Of a stretch of DNA of 64,000 bases, positions 1 to 11,350 are shown piece by piece. Source of the DNA: Paguma larvata. Taxonomy: Eukaryota > Chordata > Mammalia > Carnivora > Viverridae. Both the position numbers and the translations under genes were made by a program. The stretch is taken from NCBI GenBank assembly GCA_030068075.1, contig CM057839.1:53410960-53474959 (forward strand). The letters are read 5' to 3'. Numbering within the stretch: the stretch's first letter is position 1; every line of letters begins with the position of its first letter. The notes under the pieces are model-generated. The model made no database searches. It had not been told where the DNA came from and was given only the letters and a program-made list of their open reading frames with translations.

Positions 1-874
1 TATAAGTCAAGTTCTGCTTTCTTGCTTTGAAAGTTCCCCCTGAACCAATAAGTCTTTTTTTCCCCCCATAGGCCATGAACTTTTAAAAGCCTGTCTGCTT
101 TTATCTCCTTGTCTCCCTTCATGAATTTAATTGGATTGATATACACCCCCAAGGATTTATAAATGGCTCAAGGACATCATTTTAAATGGATAATCTAACC
201 CAACTTCGTACTTCCTGTGAGAGGCGCATTTCCGGTCTGGAAGTGAAGTGGCACAATCACTCCATCCAGATGGGGTAGCACTGATTTCCACAGGTCCTCG
301 GAAACCCACTTTGCAAGGCAATTAAGAGCATGACCACTGACAACTTCATGAATACCTGGGCCATTAATTGATGAAGTAACTAAGAAAAATGCATCCCATG
401 CAAAGTTTAAGGTGGACCCCTCCTCCTTATAGCAAAAATAACTACCCTCCTTTTCCTTTCAAGCATGGAAAGTGGGTTTGTGAGAATGGGTCTCTTGAGG
501 GTTTGTATTTTTCTCTGGTTCTGAATTTACCTGACTCATGGGCAAACACCTCTTGGTCATAGGCAAGGCAGTTAACACAGCCCTCGATGCTCCTAAAGGG
601 ACTTTGTCTAGCTTGCTGTAAGATCTTTCCATCTTCTCATGTTTCTAATGACGAACAACCCTAATCTAAATGCAGACACTATAACACAAGGCACCATGAC
701 TAGGTTTTAGAGCGGTCCTTCAGATGATGCAGAGCATGCTATGTTCATTTTTATCCTCCAGATCATTATTCACATGAACACACAGCATTGAAAAGTTCTA
801 GTAGAATTCCCAAAGTATGTCTAGAGACCTACTGGAGTTACAAAGCCCAGGTTAAGAAACACTTCAAGTTGAAG
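1..874. other. Unassigned AT-rich intergenic sequence
   Basis: No gene, RNA gene or repeat recognised. Stop codons are frequent in all frames. Confidence 0.5.
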
Positions 875-1090
875 GAGCTAGAAATGTTTTTTTTCTGTAA
901 AAGATCAGATAGTAAATATTTTATATTTTGAGGTCCATATGGTCTTTGTAACAACTACTCAATTCTACCAGTACAAGAGCAGCAGTAGACAATTTATAAG
1001 CAAATAGGCACAACCATGTTCCAATGAGACTTTCTTAACAAAAATCGAGTTCCAGATTTGGCTCAAGAGCCATAGTTGGCCAGTTTCCAT
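875..1090. mobile_element. Non-autonomous hAT-Charlie element, MER58-like
   Basis: The order of blocks TTTCTGTAAAAGATCAGATAG, GTCTTTGTAACAACTACTCA, GCAGTAGACAATTTATAAGC and GTTCCAATGAGACTTTCTTA matches the remembered MER58-type consensus, ending in a degraded terminal block near 1085. The subfamily name is less certain than the class. Confidence 0.65.
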
Positions 1091-1544
1091 CTAGTATGTG
1101 AATGGTAAAGTGGGAAATCCACCTATCCGCTCTGTACTTTTGCTATCTCCAAGTTGTGTCTGCAAGCCCATTGATTCATCAGTGTCTGTATTTATATGTC
1201 ATGAGATTTGGGATGTAGATATTGATTCATTCATTCAAACATGTAAGTGTTTTTGCTTCTTACTGTATGCTGTCACAGTACAGTTTTGTCCTTAAGTAGA
1301 CTTGTCTCTATCTATTAAATATGACCCAAGACTGCATTATTTGGTTACGTAGGTAGAATTAATTAAGAAAATTAAAGCTAAATAGTGGTGGGCAGTATAA
1401 ATCAATTTCCAAGAACTTCTGATGAGCAATTAGATCTAGCCTCTTCTTTGAGATCTGAGCAGATTGATCAGAACAGCTTCTCTAGGGATCAGTGAAGCGT
1501 TGAAGGCAGGAAAGCTGGCTGATGTAGAAAAGCCTACAGGGCTC

Positions 1545-1690
1545 GGAGCTAATGATGGTGCTGCAAGTGTTTAACTGTGTGACCTTTCCTTAGGCAAGTT
1601 GTTTAATTTCTCTGGGACTCAATTTCCCCTTCTGTAAGCCAAAGGATTTGGATTAGGTTAACTGGATGAGTCCCAAATCCACCCAAGCTT
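1545..1690 (+). repeat. MIR SINE fragment
   Basis: Contains the MIR core order: CTGTGTGACCTTTCCTTAGG, CAAGTTGTTTAATTTCTCTG, then CAATTTCCCCTTCTGTAA. Confidence 0.75.
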
Positions 1691-2928
1691 TGAACATTCA
1701 AAGTTTTGTGTCAACCAGTCTATGCTAAGAGGCTTCCAGTATGCCAGAAAACAAGCAATTTTGTATCTCACAAAGTGGTTGGGGAGAATTTTAAGTAAAT
1801 GAAAACATAAAACAGCTAGACCTGAGCAAGAATTTGTAAGTGCTCTTTCTTCTCACCTTCTTCCATCCCAAGCTTCTGCATGTCATTGGCCCATCACAGG
1901 TCCATCCTGGGGTGCAGTGAGAGCTGTTCTCCACAGGAACGAGCTGTCGTTGTTAGACGGAGGGAGGGGGGCTGAGCCCACATTAGCATTTCTGTGCAGC
2001 CAAGGGCGAGAATCTTGGACTTGGACCCCAGCGGTGCACAGGCATACTCTATGAACACCCACCCAAACAGACCCGACAGCTGAGAGAACCCTAGCCCAAG
2101 TTATCTGAAACTCACCCTATGAAACCAAAAAAAAAAAGCGAAGCTAGAATCAAGGACGGGCGAATGGCTTTTCCCAGTCCAGCATTCCTAACTACCTAGG
2201 CCAAACAAGAAATTTATTTATTAATTTTTTAACCCAGAAAATGTATTCTCTTCCCATTGGAAAGAAATAGGCAATACTTCGAGAAAAAAAGGCACCCTTT
2301 CATATTTTCTTCATGGGATGAAAGTCTGATGAAATTAGCATAAGCAAATATAAGCCCGAATACACTCCTCAAAGCCCACCCGCCCCCCCCCCCAGGTGGA
2401 ACATGTTTGGAGAGAAAACTGTGTCCCAGACCATCACTTGCCTCCTGTTTGAGAGCATGGTGACTGCACCCCAGCCCTGAAGTTAGACAAAGTACTTATA
2501 TGTCTGCAGTTTTTAACTACAGTCCTGATCTCAAATATTCCATGCCGTTGCCCCACAAACAAATATTTGCCCAGGTGATAAATGTGAATTTAGAAAATGC
2601 GGTGGGGCAGACATAGGCCCACTGTGCTCAGAGGCCCCATCCGTCTTGGCTTTCATGGTTGGGCCTGAAAAGCCCCTTGTTGACTCTCATAGTGTGTCCT
2701 CCAGGTGCTAACAGGATGCCAGCACCTTACCTTGCAGGGTTTTGTTGCTTTTTTCGCAGGGCTTGAGGCCTTGGGCTTTTTAAACACACACAAACACACA
2801 CACGTGCTGTCTATGAGAACATCAGTGGTGACTGGGCCCCTGAAAAAATTTCCAACAGAGTCAAGCTCTTGGAACACTTAGTAGCAATTTTTCTCTTGGC
2901 TTTGATGTTTGTTTGTTTGTTTGTTTTT
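1691..2928. other. Unassigned intergenic sequence
   Basis: No gene or interspersed repeat recognised. Includes short A runs, a 13-base C run near 2381-2393 and a small CA tract near 2788-2805. Confidence 0.4.
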
Positions 2929-3143
2929 AATTTTTTTTTAACGTTTATTTATTTTTGAGAGACAGAGAGACAGAGCGTGAGCAGGGGAAGGGCAGAGAGA
3001 GAGGCAGACACAGAATCCAAAGCAGGCTCCAGGCTCTGAGCCATCAGCACAGAGCCCGACGCGGGGCTCGAACTCACAGACCGTGATATCATGACCTGAG
3101 CCGAAGTCGGCCACTTAACTGACTAGAGCCACCCAGGCGCCCC
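2929..3143 (-). mobile_element. Feliform Can-SINE (tRNA-Lys derived)
   Basis: Poly-T and GTTTATTTATTTTTGAGAG tail, purine-rich body, CAGGCTCCAGGCTCTGAGCC, and the reverse-complement tRNA head ending CACCCAGGCGCCCC. Confidence 0.93.
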
Positions 3144-3945
3144 TTTGTTTTTTTTTTTTTATAATCCTCATATCCAACCTGTCAGGTCCAGTCATGGGAA
3201 TAAGAGACAGGAGGTGATGGTGCATCTGAGCTGAGTAGCAACCTGCCAACCCCTCTCCACTCTGAGGTTCAAATGCCAGCAAGCCCAGCTGCCTCAGTGA
3301 GGATTAGTTGTTTGGCCTCTATTGGCTGAATTACTCCTCTTGCAAGATTCGGTTCTTACCTCAGCTCAATCCCTCAAAGTGCCCATTTCTTGGAGAACGG
3401 TGTCCTTTAGCAAAACTTCACACACAAGTACAAATTAGCTTACCCAGTTTCCCTTCAACAAGACCTATTTACTTAAAGTCTTCTGTTTTACCTTCTTGCA
3501 TAAATTATTTAGCTTTCGTGTGAAATATCACTTACAATTTCTTTACCTATTTGATGAGGATGCTGTCTTCAAGTATGTTCGCCAGCAGTAAGATAGAAAG
3601 TGAAATGGAAGCAAAAGAAAATGAAATAAAGTGAAAAATAGTTCTTTAAGTGGGGCCTAAAGCTCTCTCCCTAGGCCTAGAAATTTTCATGTGAAGTACC
3701 TTTATCATCCTAGCCAGACAAGTGGTTGCTTAGTAACTCCTCTTATCAATGATTTAGGTTTTCTTCTGATTGCCTTGTAAGACGATAGTACTTCTGGTAC
3801 TTTCTATTTCTTCCCTTCCAGTTGTAATGAGAAACGATTTTGTAAAAGGTCACTGTCCAGAAATATACTTTCATTTACAAGCACAGCCTCTCGCTAGCAT
3901 ATGCCCGAAGTGGAAGTTGTACAATAATTAATGTTAATCTTCCAA
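3144..3945. other. Unassigned intergenic sequence
   Basis: No gene or repeat recognised. A 71-codon open frame at 3308-3523 has no recognisable features. Confidence 0.4.
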
Positions 3946-4085
3946 CGGCGGATTCTCAACTTTAGTGCATATCGGAATCTTCTGGGGAACTTTTTAATAA
4001 TACGAAGGCACAGGCCCTATCCCATTTCAAAGAGCCTGAGGTTCTGTGTTCTTTGCTAACACACCAGTGGTGGAGACCCACTCCC
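3946..4085. mobile_element. MER5A-like hAT-Charlie remnant
   Basis: TTCTCAACTTTAGTGCATAT, then GGAATCTTCTGGGGAACTTT and CACAGGCCCTATCCCA, then GAGCCTGAGGTTCTGTG follow the MER5A order. Confidence 0.6.
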
Positions 4086-5344
4086 AGAGGCTGCATCCAC
4101 TTGCTACAGAATCACCAGAACCCATAGTTCTCTGCTGTCCACTTGCCAACACCAGTCAAAATCAGATCGATGCCTGAGCTTTCACATGTGGCTCCAAGGA
4201 GATTTCTCCCATACATTCATCACGACCCTGGACCCAGGCACAAACAGACTTCCTAGAGGCCCTGTGTCAGCTCTTGTATCTGCATGCCATGTACACAGAT
4301 GGACTCTGATGCAGTGTTTGGGTCCTGGCTCCCAGGAGACACGCTCTACAGAAAATGAACCTCAGAGAGAGCAAGCTAAGTCACACCAAGGGGAAAACAA
4401 GGTCCGAGTCTCACTTTCTTCAAAGCTGAGACTTCGGTTAGCTAGTAAAATTCATTTCACAACAGGCTCGTGAGACACTGAAATTCACTGCAAAAACAAA
4501 ACTGTCGTGGCATTTTTTTCTCTGGAGAATTTAGGAGTTCAGAGAGCTATCTCTCTTGAGTAGTTGAAAGCACTGTTCTGGCTGTATATATGTGACTTGA
4601 ATTTCTATGACTTCAGAGAAACTTGAATTGCTTCCTGGAATGGTTTGGAACCGTTTCCTCATCCTATAGCACTGGATCAAACAGGCCAATGCAACAGAAA
4701 TGCAACTTTTCCAAATAAATATAGGAAATCAAAAGTGAAAGATGATGAAGGCAGGAAAACTCTAGACCCTGACAGAATTACTGCTTCCAAGTTCATCTCT
4801 TCTTCCAAAAAAAAAAAAAAAAAAGCAAACTGATCAATTTTTTTGCCTTTTTTTTTTAAAGAAGAAAGAAGTTTACTAAACTATGGTTTTAAAATGAGAT
4901 GCCTAGAAAATATGTGTCATCCTTCCCTCAGCTGGGAAGACCCATACAGCAGGCACTCAACTGCCACAAGGTTCATGTCCCAGCTAGAAGCACCTCTTGG
5001 CCACATTGACATCCTCACATATCACTGGAAACAGAGCTTTGTAGAGTAGACAAGAAAAATGCTGGAGTTACTGGCAAATCTGTTGAGGGACGACCTAGAC
5101 TCTATAGACTTCATTTCTACACATTCAAAAGTCCCTGGGCTAGAAACTCATACTGAAGTTGTAGCAAGAACCTGGACTCCAGAGGTTTGAACTTTGCAAA
5201 CAGAAATGAAGCTTTACAACTAAGTCTATAAGTGGTCGTCTTGTATGAGTAACACTTTTATAAGCCTTGTCATCTGCCGTTTCACAACTAGAGAAGAAAG
5301 GAAGACTGACAAATGAAAGGCTGCCCACCAAAATAAATAGAAAG
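4086..5344. other. Unassigned intergenic sequence with an 18-A run
   Basis: No gene recognised. A pure A run at 4807-4824 is not attached to a SINE or processed gene that I can identify. Confidence 0.4.
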
Positions 5345-5575
5345 AATGGGCTTTGAGTTCACACAGAGCTGAGTCTGAGACCTGGCTTCACCACCTTCCA
5401 ACTGTGCGGTCTCAGGAAAAGTTGTTTAGCTTGTCCAGACCTCAGTTTGCTTATCTGTAAAATGAGGCAGTGAAAGTATCTGCCTCATCGGTTGCTCAGA
5501 GGATTAAATTCAAGAACGTGATGCTTGGAACATGGCACCCACACACAGCGCTCAGTAAGCGTCAGTCGCCATTTT
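5345..5575 (+). repeat. MIR SINE, near full length
   Basis: CTGGCTTCACCACCTTCCAA, ACTGTGCGGTCTCAGGAAAA, CTCAGTTTGCTTATCTGTAA, AATGAGG, then GAGGATTAAAT and GCGCTCAGTAAGCGT, all in MIR order. Confidence 0.85.
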
Positions 5576-5719
5576 GGATCTATAAGGAAACGAGATCCCT
5601 TTATACTTCAAGCAAAATTCTCAAGTCACTGGAAAGTTGGTAATTGTAAGAAATAAAATGGAGTCATAGAAGATGGTGGAAGTATCCTGCCTGTTATCTC
5701 TTCTAAAAATAAAATGTAT

Positions 5720-5970
5720 AGGGAACTCGATCAATTATTTATTGAGTATCTGAACTACATGCCCAGGACTATTCTTGACATTACTGGGAAATCAAATATG
5801 GTCCGTACTCTAGAAGAGGCTACAATCCAATTGTGTGGACAAGTCATACAATTATCTAACTGTTCAAAGAAAAATTAAGTACAAAACTAAATGATATGTT
5901 CACTGAAGAAAGAATGAGAAAAATGAGATTAGTGCCAGCTTGGGCAAAGGTTTTTCAAGGCGGTGGGGTT
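5720..5970 (-). repeat. L2 LINE 3' fragment
   Basis: TTTATTGAGTATCTGAACTA, GGTCCGTACTCTAGAAGAGG and CAATCCAATTGTGTGGACAA follow the reverse complement of the L2 3' end (tail, terminal block, upstream block). Confidence 0.6.
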
Positions 5971-6468
5971 GGGAGAGGGCTTGAGAAGTGATTAAGATGT
6001 CTCACATTTCTGTTCACATCAGTCACCATGGGACATCCAACTCTCTAGGCCATGCCCACCTCCCGTAGAGATCTGTATACTCCCACACCAACTCAGTCTC
6101 ACCCTCTTCCGAACCTACCAAACCCTTGCCCTGTGCCCTCTGAACTTATGACTGAAACACTGAAATCTAAATCTCTTTCTGAGAGTCCTTGTCACCTTCT
6201 TGCCCTAATTACGCCTAGATCCCTCCTAACGAGGCTGATTCTCCTGCACCTTCTCAACCAGCCCACACCTCTGAATTGTCCACCTGGCCAGGGTCCTCTG
6301 TGCCTCCACCAGCTTCTTCTCCCAAACCTCTGGTGAGTCTAAGGCACATGTTCTCAGACCAGAAGCCCTTGTTGTGTCATCTACACACAGCCTGAGCCCA
6401 TCCCCACTTGTTGAAGGCTTTCGCACTGGAGTAATGGTTATTCTTTTCATCATTTCTCAATAATGCCC

Positions 6469-6473
<5 letters not shown>
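5971..6473. other. Pyrimidine-rich stretch, possibly L2-related
   Basis: C/T-rich on the + strand with open frames on both strands (6052-6336 and 6226-6453). It resembles degraded L2 coding sequence, but I cannot align it convincingly. Confidence 0.25.
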
Positions 6474-6508
<35 letters not shown>

Positions 6509-6537
6509 CACACACACACACACATGCACACACACAA
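6474..6537. repeat. (CA)n microsatellite
   Basis: Long CA run with two ATG interruptions. It abuts the truncated 5' end of the LTR that follows. Confidence 0.95.
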
Positions 6538-6580
6538 AGATGTCCCTGTCCTAATCTTTGGAGCCTGTAAATATGTTACC

Positions 6581-6937
6581 TGTGATATGGCCTGAATTCC
6601 ACCTTCCCCAAATTCATATGTTAAAGCTTTAACCCCTGGTCCTCAGAATACTACTATATTCGGTAATTTAAAGAGATAATTATGTAAAAATAAGGCACGT
6701 AGGTCGGGCCATAATCCAATCTAACTGATGTCCTTATAAGAAGAGGAAATCTGGACACACAAAGAGACATCAGGGACGTGCACACTAAGGAAAGACTATA
6801 CCAGGGCACAGCCATCTGCAAGGCCAGGAGAGAGTCTTCAAGAGAAATCAAATCTGCCAATAAATTTGGACTTCTAGCCTCCAGAACTGCAAGAAATAAA
6901 TTTCTGTGGTGTTTTGTTATGGGAGCAGACTAACACA
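6581..6937 (+). mobile_element. Second MaLR-type LTR nested in the first
   Basis: Starts TGTGATATGGCCTGAATTCC and ends CTAACACA. It contains CAAATTCATATGTTAAAGC, GGCCATAATCCAATCTAACT, GTCCTTATAAGAAGAGG and GCCTCCAGAACTGCAAG, all in MLT1/MaLR order. Flanking 5-mers (TTACC, CAAGG) do not match, so the target duplication has decayed. Confidence 0.75.
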
Positions 6938-7060
6938 CAAGGCAATGGGAAGTTGTAGATGAAATTAAGATTGCTAATGAGCTGACCTTAAAACAGAGAG
7001 ATTATCCTGTGTTATCCAGATGGGCCCAATCATAAGCGTCCTTAAAAATGGAAGAGGGAA

Positions 7061-7267
7061 GTTCATCTGGGTGGCTAAGTTGGTTGAGTATCTGACTCTT
7101 GATTTTGACTCGGGTCATAATCTCAGGGTTGTGGGATCAAAACTCATCTGGCTATGCACTAAGCATCGAGCTTGCTTGAGATTCTGTCTCTCTCTCTCTC
7201 TCTCTTTCTCCTTATGCCCCTTTTCCCTGCTGGTGTGTTCTCTCTTTCTCTAAAATTAAAAAAAAAA
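7061..7267 (+). mobile_element. Can-SINE, older (ancestral carnivoran) type
   Basis: TCTGGGTGGCTAAGTTGGTT head, CTGACTCTTGATTTTGACTC, then a TC-run and A tail. It lacks the GCTGACAGCTCAGAGCC block of the feliform copies. It sits inside the MLT1-type LTR. Confidence 0.85.
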
Positions 7268-7579
7268 TGCAAGAAGGAAGCAGGGAGGTCAGAGTGATAC
7301 CATGAGAGAAAGATACAGCCCACTGTGGTCAGCTTTGAAGAGGAGGAGGGGCCGCAGGCCGACGGATATGCAGGCAGCCTCTAGAAGGTGAAAAGGGTAA
7401 GGAAACAGATTCTCCTCCAGAACCTCCAGGAAGGAACACAGGCCTCCCAACACCTTTTTAGCCCATGACACTTGTGGTGGTCACCTATGGAAAAGTGAGG
7501 TCATCCATGTGTGTTGCTCAAACCACTACCTTTGTGGTCATTTGTTACAGCAGCGATAGGAAGCTGATACAACTCCAGT

Positions 7580-8445
7580 CATGGCAATTTTAACATCTGC
7601 ACAGAGTAGACAGTCCACCCAATATCCCCCTGTCCCTCTGTCCCTTGGGTTTCTCTCCTGCACAGGAGTGTCCTGCACACTCCCTCAGACCCTATTCCCT
7701 CAGCCTTGTAACAGTAACCTGTCCACACGTCACTTGCAAGCACCACACTCTCCAACTTCACTTGTTGTCTTTCCACCTCACTGCCTCAGGTCCTGACCCA
7801 GACTTCAGACATCCTGCAGCTGCACGTGCTCTCTCCCTCACACTCTTCCCAGCCAAGGGGCACTGGCTGTAAACACAGTCATCCCTTACATGCAGCCTCA
7901 CCACCTCTACTTGTTTTTACCTCTCGTACTCATGTACGAACCCGGGGAAGATCCTACCCTCTACCCACTGCATACCTGCACCCAAGCATCTGAACACGGC
8001 TCAAAGACAACATTCTGCAAGGCTCCACGGTCTCAGTTTCAACCCATGACTAATAATCTCAAGAGGACCCTCCGTGCAATCAAGCAATCCTACCACATTC
8101 CCCTCCATTTACGCATCTCCAGGATGCGGATCTCCTACCTGAATACTGACCTTGAGCCATCACCTCTTATAGAAATTCCTCCTTACCTCTTCCCTGGCCA
8201 CCCCAAAGCTGACTGAGATACCTTTCCTCAGGGGTCTTAAAATATTCCGTGTGTATTATTGCACTTACCGTCTTAGATTATAATTATCTGTAACCTCACT
8301 GGATGGTGAGATCCCTGAGGGCAGAGACCAGGTGCTTTTCCATGCCCTGTAGTAAGCCTAGTGTCCAGAACAGAGCAAGTCCTCATAAGTGCTTGATGAA
8401 TGGATGAAGAAATGAATGAATGAGCCAACAAATAACATGGAAGGG
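7580..8445 (+). repeat. L2 LINE, 3' end (8225-8445 clear, upstream part probable)
   Basis: The last 220 bp are a clear L2 end: GGATGGTGAGATCCCTGAGG, GCAGAGACCAGG, then AGTGCTTGATGAATGG with AATGAATGAATGA. The C/T-rich sequence before it, including a 108-codon open frame at 7890-8216, fits degraded L2 ORF2 and 3' UTR but is less certain. Confidence 0.6.
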
Positions 8446-9203
8446 GAGAGGCATGGAGTAAGCCAGGTGACCTGCAACATTATATGGTAGTTTCTTTAAA
8501 CTCTGAACCACTTTTTCCCAAAAGAATAGAAGCCAGAGTAGCTGGCTGACCTCCCAAGTCCATTAGCGCACTAGGCAAACATCCTGAGACAGCCGTTGGA
8601 AAGTGAGTTGTATATATTTGTTTAAATCAGGATAGATTTCATTTGGAGATGTTCTCAAGTCTGGAATCATGAAATCTTAGAAGAGGATAGGGCCTTTGAG
8701 GTCATTTAATTTCATGCTCTGGGCTTGTCCCCCCAATCTAAGGAGTGACCTTGGCTTTAGAACAGTGTTGTCTGCTACTTTGGTAGATTTGTTATCATAA
8801 CAATTATTTTGAACACAAGTTATCTAGAACATGAAAAATACTCATCTTAAAAGAGGGCAATTAAAAATCGACCACTTTCACACATTTTCCAGATTTGAAA
8901 AGTTAACACAGAACCAGAGGGAATGCAGGGATATGTGAACCAAAGTCAGGAAATTGAGGCCTGTAGGCTCCCGTGTGTACTTATGCAAACCACTGAAACT
9001 TACCAAGTTTTTATTCCAGACAATGGAGGTTACTGTACCTTCATTCCCCTCCCCAGACCTGACTACATTAGGTAATGCCTGTAACTACACTGTGCTCCCA
9101 GGAGAGTGGATATGAGCAAAAGTTATACTGTTGTAAATATTCCAGCAACAGTGAGAAACTAATGGCCCTTTCTTGTAATTTTTAAAAAAATCATAAACCA
9201 CAT
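8446..9203. other. Unassigned intergenic sequence
   Basis: No gene or repeat recognised. Confidence 0.4.
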
Positions 9204-9277
9204 GATTTGACCGAGCCAAGTTGTGAAAAATGTCCCTTGTGATTTGACTCAGCCAAGTTGTGAGAAATGCAGCTGAC
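9204..9277. repeat. Diverged 37-bp tandem duplication
   Basis: GATTTGACCGAGCCAAGTTG at 9204 recurs as GATTTGACTCAGCCAAGTTG at 9241. The copies align for about 29 bp with three differences, then diverge. Confidence 0.75.
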
Positions 9278-10483
9278 CACAGCAACTTACAGGATAACAA
9301 ATGGAAACTTCTGGGTTTGGGCTGCTTTTTACTAGAAAGAAAATCAAATGCAAAAATACAGAACACACAATGTCTCTGGGCCAGGCCTTTGAGCTTTCCA
9401 TGGTGAACATTTTTTTTTTTTTGTTAAAAACGCAACACAACAACAGAACAAAAAGCAAAATGTATTTTCAGCACCTATATACAGTGCACGGTGCTGGACC
9501 AGGCCAAGATAGATAATGACTTGCAGTATCTCCTCTAGAGATGCTCACAGATGATGGGTGGGCAAGTTGGTTTGGTCAATAAATGTTAGAGAAAATGATA
9601 TGGACAGAAGCATTTAACTGCCAGCGTGAGACTCGGTGGAGTTTCCTCTGGTGTCTCGGTGCCTGTGGAAGTATGAACTGAAACTAAGTGCAACACTGAG
9701 CCAACGCATGTCTCGGCCCCCAGGAGAGGCCTCGAAAGCCACAGCAAACTGCCTAGACTAGACCCCTGTGGTTGTTGTTTGGGGCCTGTGAGGGAGGTTT
9801 AGGGAGCGTTTGTTGTCCCTCTATCCTGACTGCAGGGGAGGTACTGCACAGGAAGGTGTTTGAGGGAAGCTCTTTCACCCTCTGCCGTGGAAGGGATGGG
9901 AACCAAAACCCTACCAGAGGCATTCCCTCAGCAACTACAGCTGTTCTGTTTTGTTACTGGTGTTCAAGGACTCAGTCGTTTCTTCGTAATCCTCCTGCCT
10001 CACTGGTGCTCTGTGTTCTTGTCAAATAAGCTGCTTCTGCACCCTGTGGTCGGTCCTCACATCCAGAATCACAGGTGCAAAGAACAGTCTTCTTTATTCA
10101 TGTCAGAAGACCCTTATCAATGCAAAAGGCAGTGACTCCATCCTTGGCAAATTTGAACCTACAGCATTTTCTTCATGTATAAACATAAGAGAATGTAAGA
10201 GTTTAGTGTCTTCCTTAAGTGATTTCTCCTCCACTTATCCAAATATGCTATCTTAAGAAACCAACTGCTGGAAAACTCTGGAATACTATGTGCATCCCCT
10301 TCCTTCAAGAGTTCAGAACATCCCTAAGGGACGGTTGAAAGACACACAACAAGCAGGGCAATCCACTTGCAAGATGTCTCCACAGGACACCCAACCCAAA
10401 GTGTTGGAACCCCCTGGTGTGTTAGGTATCTGGCTCAAAGCTGTATCCAACAGAGTAAGATGACTGGTTAAACACAACACAGA
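9278..10483. other. Unassigned intergenic sequence, LTR-like in part
   Basis: No gene recognised. About 9700-10075 has an LTR-like 3' portion (CAAATAAGCTGCTTCTGCAC, then GTCGGTCCTCACATCC), but I could not name a family or find ends. Confidence 0.3.
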
Positions 10484-10561
10484 TTTTTAAAAGAGTTATT
10501 GAGATATAATTTATATATTATAAAATTGACCCATTTTAAGTGTACAGTTTGATTATTTTGA

Positions 10562-10763
10562 TTTTTTTAATGTTTACTTATTTTTGAAGGAGAGACAGAG
10601 ACAGAGAATGAATTGGAGAGGGGCAGAGAGAGACACAGAATCAGAAGCAGGCTTCAGGCTCTGAGCTGTCAGCACAGAGCCCGATGTGGGGCTCAAGCCC
10701 ATGTGAGATCATGACCTGAGTCAAAGTCAGACACTTAACCGACTAAGCCACCCAGGTGATCCT
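10562..10763 (-). mobile_element. Feliform Can-SINE inside the L1
   Basis: AATGTTTACTTATTTTTGAA tail, GCAGGCTTCAGGCTCTGAGC, GTCAGCACAGAGCCCGATG, and a head ending GCCACCCAGGTGATCC. It interrupts the L1 3' UTR. Confidence 0.92.
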
Positions 10764-11237
10764 GGATTGGTTAATTTGAGTAAACCTATACAGTTGGATA
10801 GCTATCACCTTAATCCAGGTGTAGCGCACTTTTATCTCCTGAAAACTTCCTCACACCTGTTTATGGCTAAAGCTTGCTCCCATTCCCACCCTCAGGCTAC
10901 AGTTTTGCCTTTTCTAGAAATTTCATCTAAACTCAATCGTTGCAACATGAGTCTTTTGTATCTAGCTTCTTTCATTTAGTATAACATTTTTGAGTTTCAT
11001 CCATGTTGTGACCTGTTTTAGCAGTCCGTACCTTTTCACTGTCGAGTAATATTCTGTGATAGGAATATACCACGTTTTGTTTGTTCATCGGGTGATGGAC
11101 ATTTGGACTTCAGGCTATTATGCATAATGCTGCTCTGAGCATTCATGTACAAGTCTTTGTATGGATAGATATTATCATTTTTCTTGAGTAGAAACCTAGA
11201 AGTGGAATTGCTGGGATTGTAAGGTAAATTTATGTTT

Positions 11238-11350
11238 AATGTTTTGTTGTTGTTGTTTTCTAAGTAGTCTCCATGCCCAGTGCAAGGCTTGAACTCACGA
11301 CCCTGAGATCAAGAGTTACATGCTCTACTGACTGAGGCAGCCAGGCGCCC
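11238..11350 (-). mobile_element. Short ancestral-type Can-SINE inside the L1
   Basis: Only about 113 bp: TTTTCTAAGTAGTCTCCATG, CCCAGTGCAAGGCTTGAACT, GACCCTGAGATCAAGAGTTA and a head ending CAGCCAGGCGCCC. It lacks the feliform body. Confidence 0.85.

Larger units (their letters stand above)
6539..7571 (+). mobile_element. MLT1-type MaLR solo LTR carrying two later insertions
   Basis: LTR sequence lies in three pieces: 6539-6580 (TGTCCTAATC...GTAAATATGTTACC), 6938-7060 (AAATTAAGATTGCTAATGAG, GAGATTATCCTG, GGGCCCAATC) and 7268-7571 (GCCTCTAGAAGGTGAAAAGG, ending TTTGTTACAGCAGC...CTGATACA). A second LTR and a SINE occupy the gaps. The 5' end is missing at the CA microsatellite. No internal retroviral genes are present. 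Confidence 0.8.
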
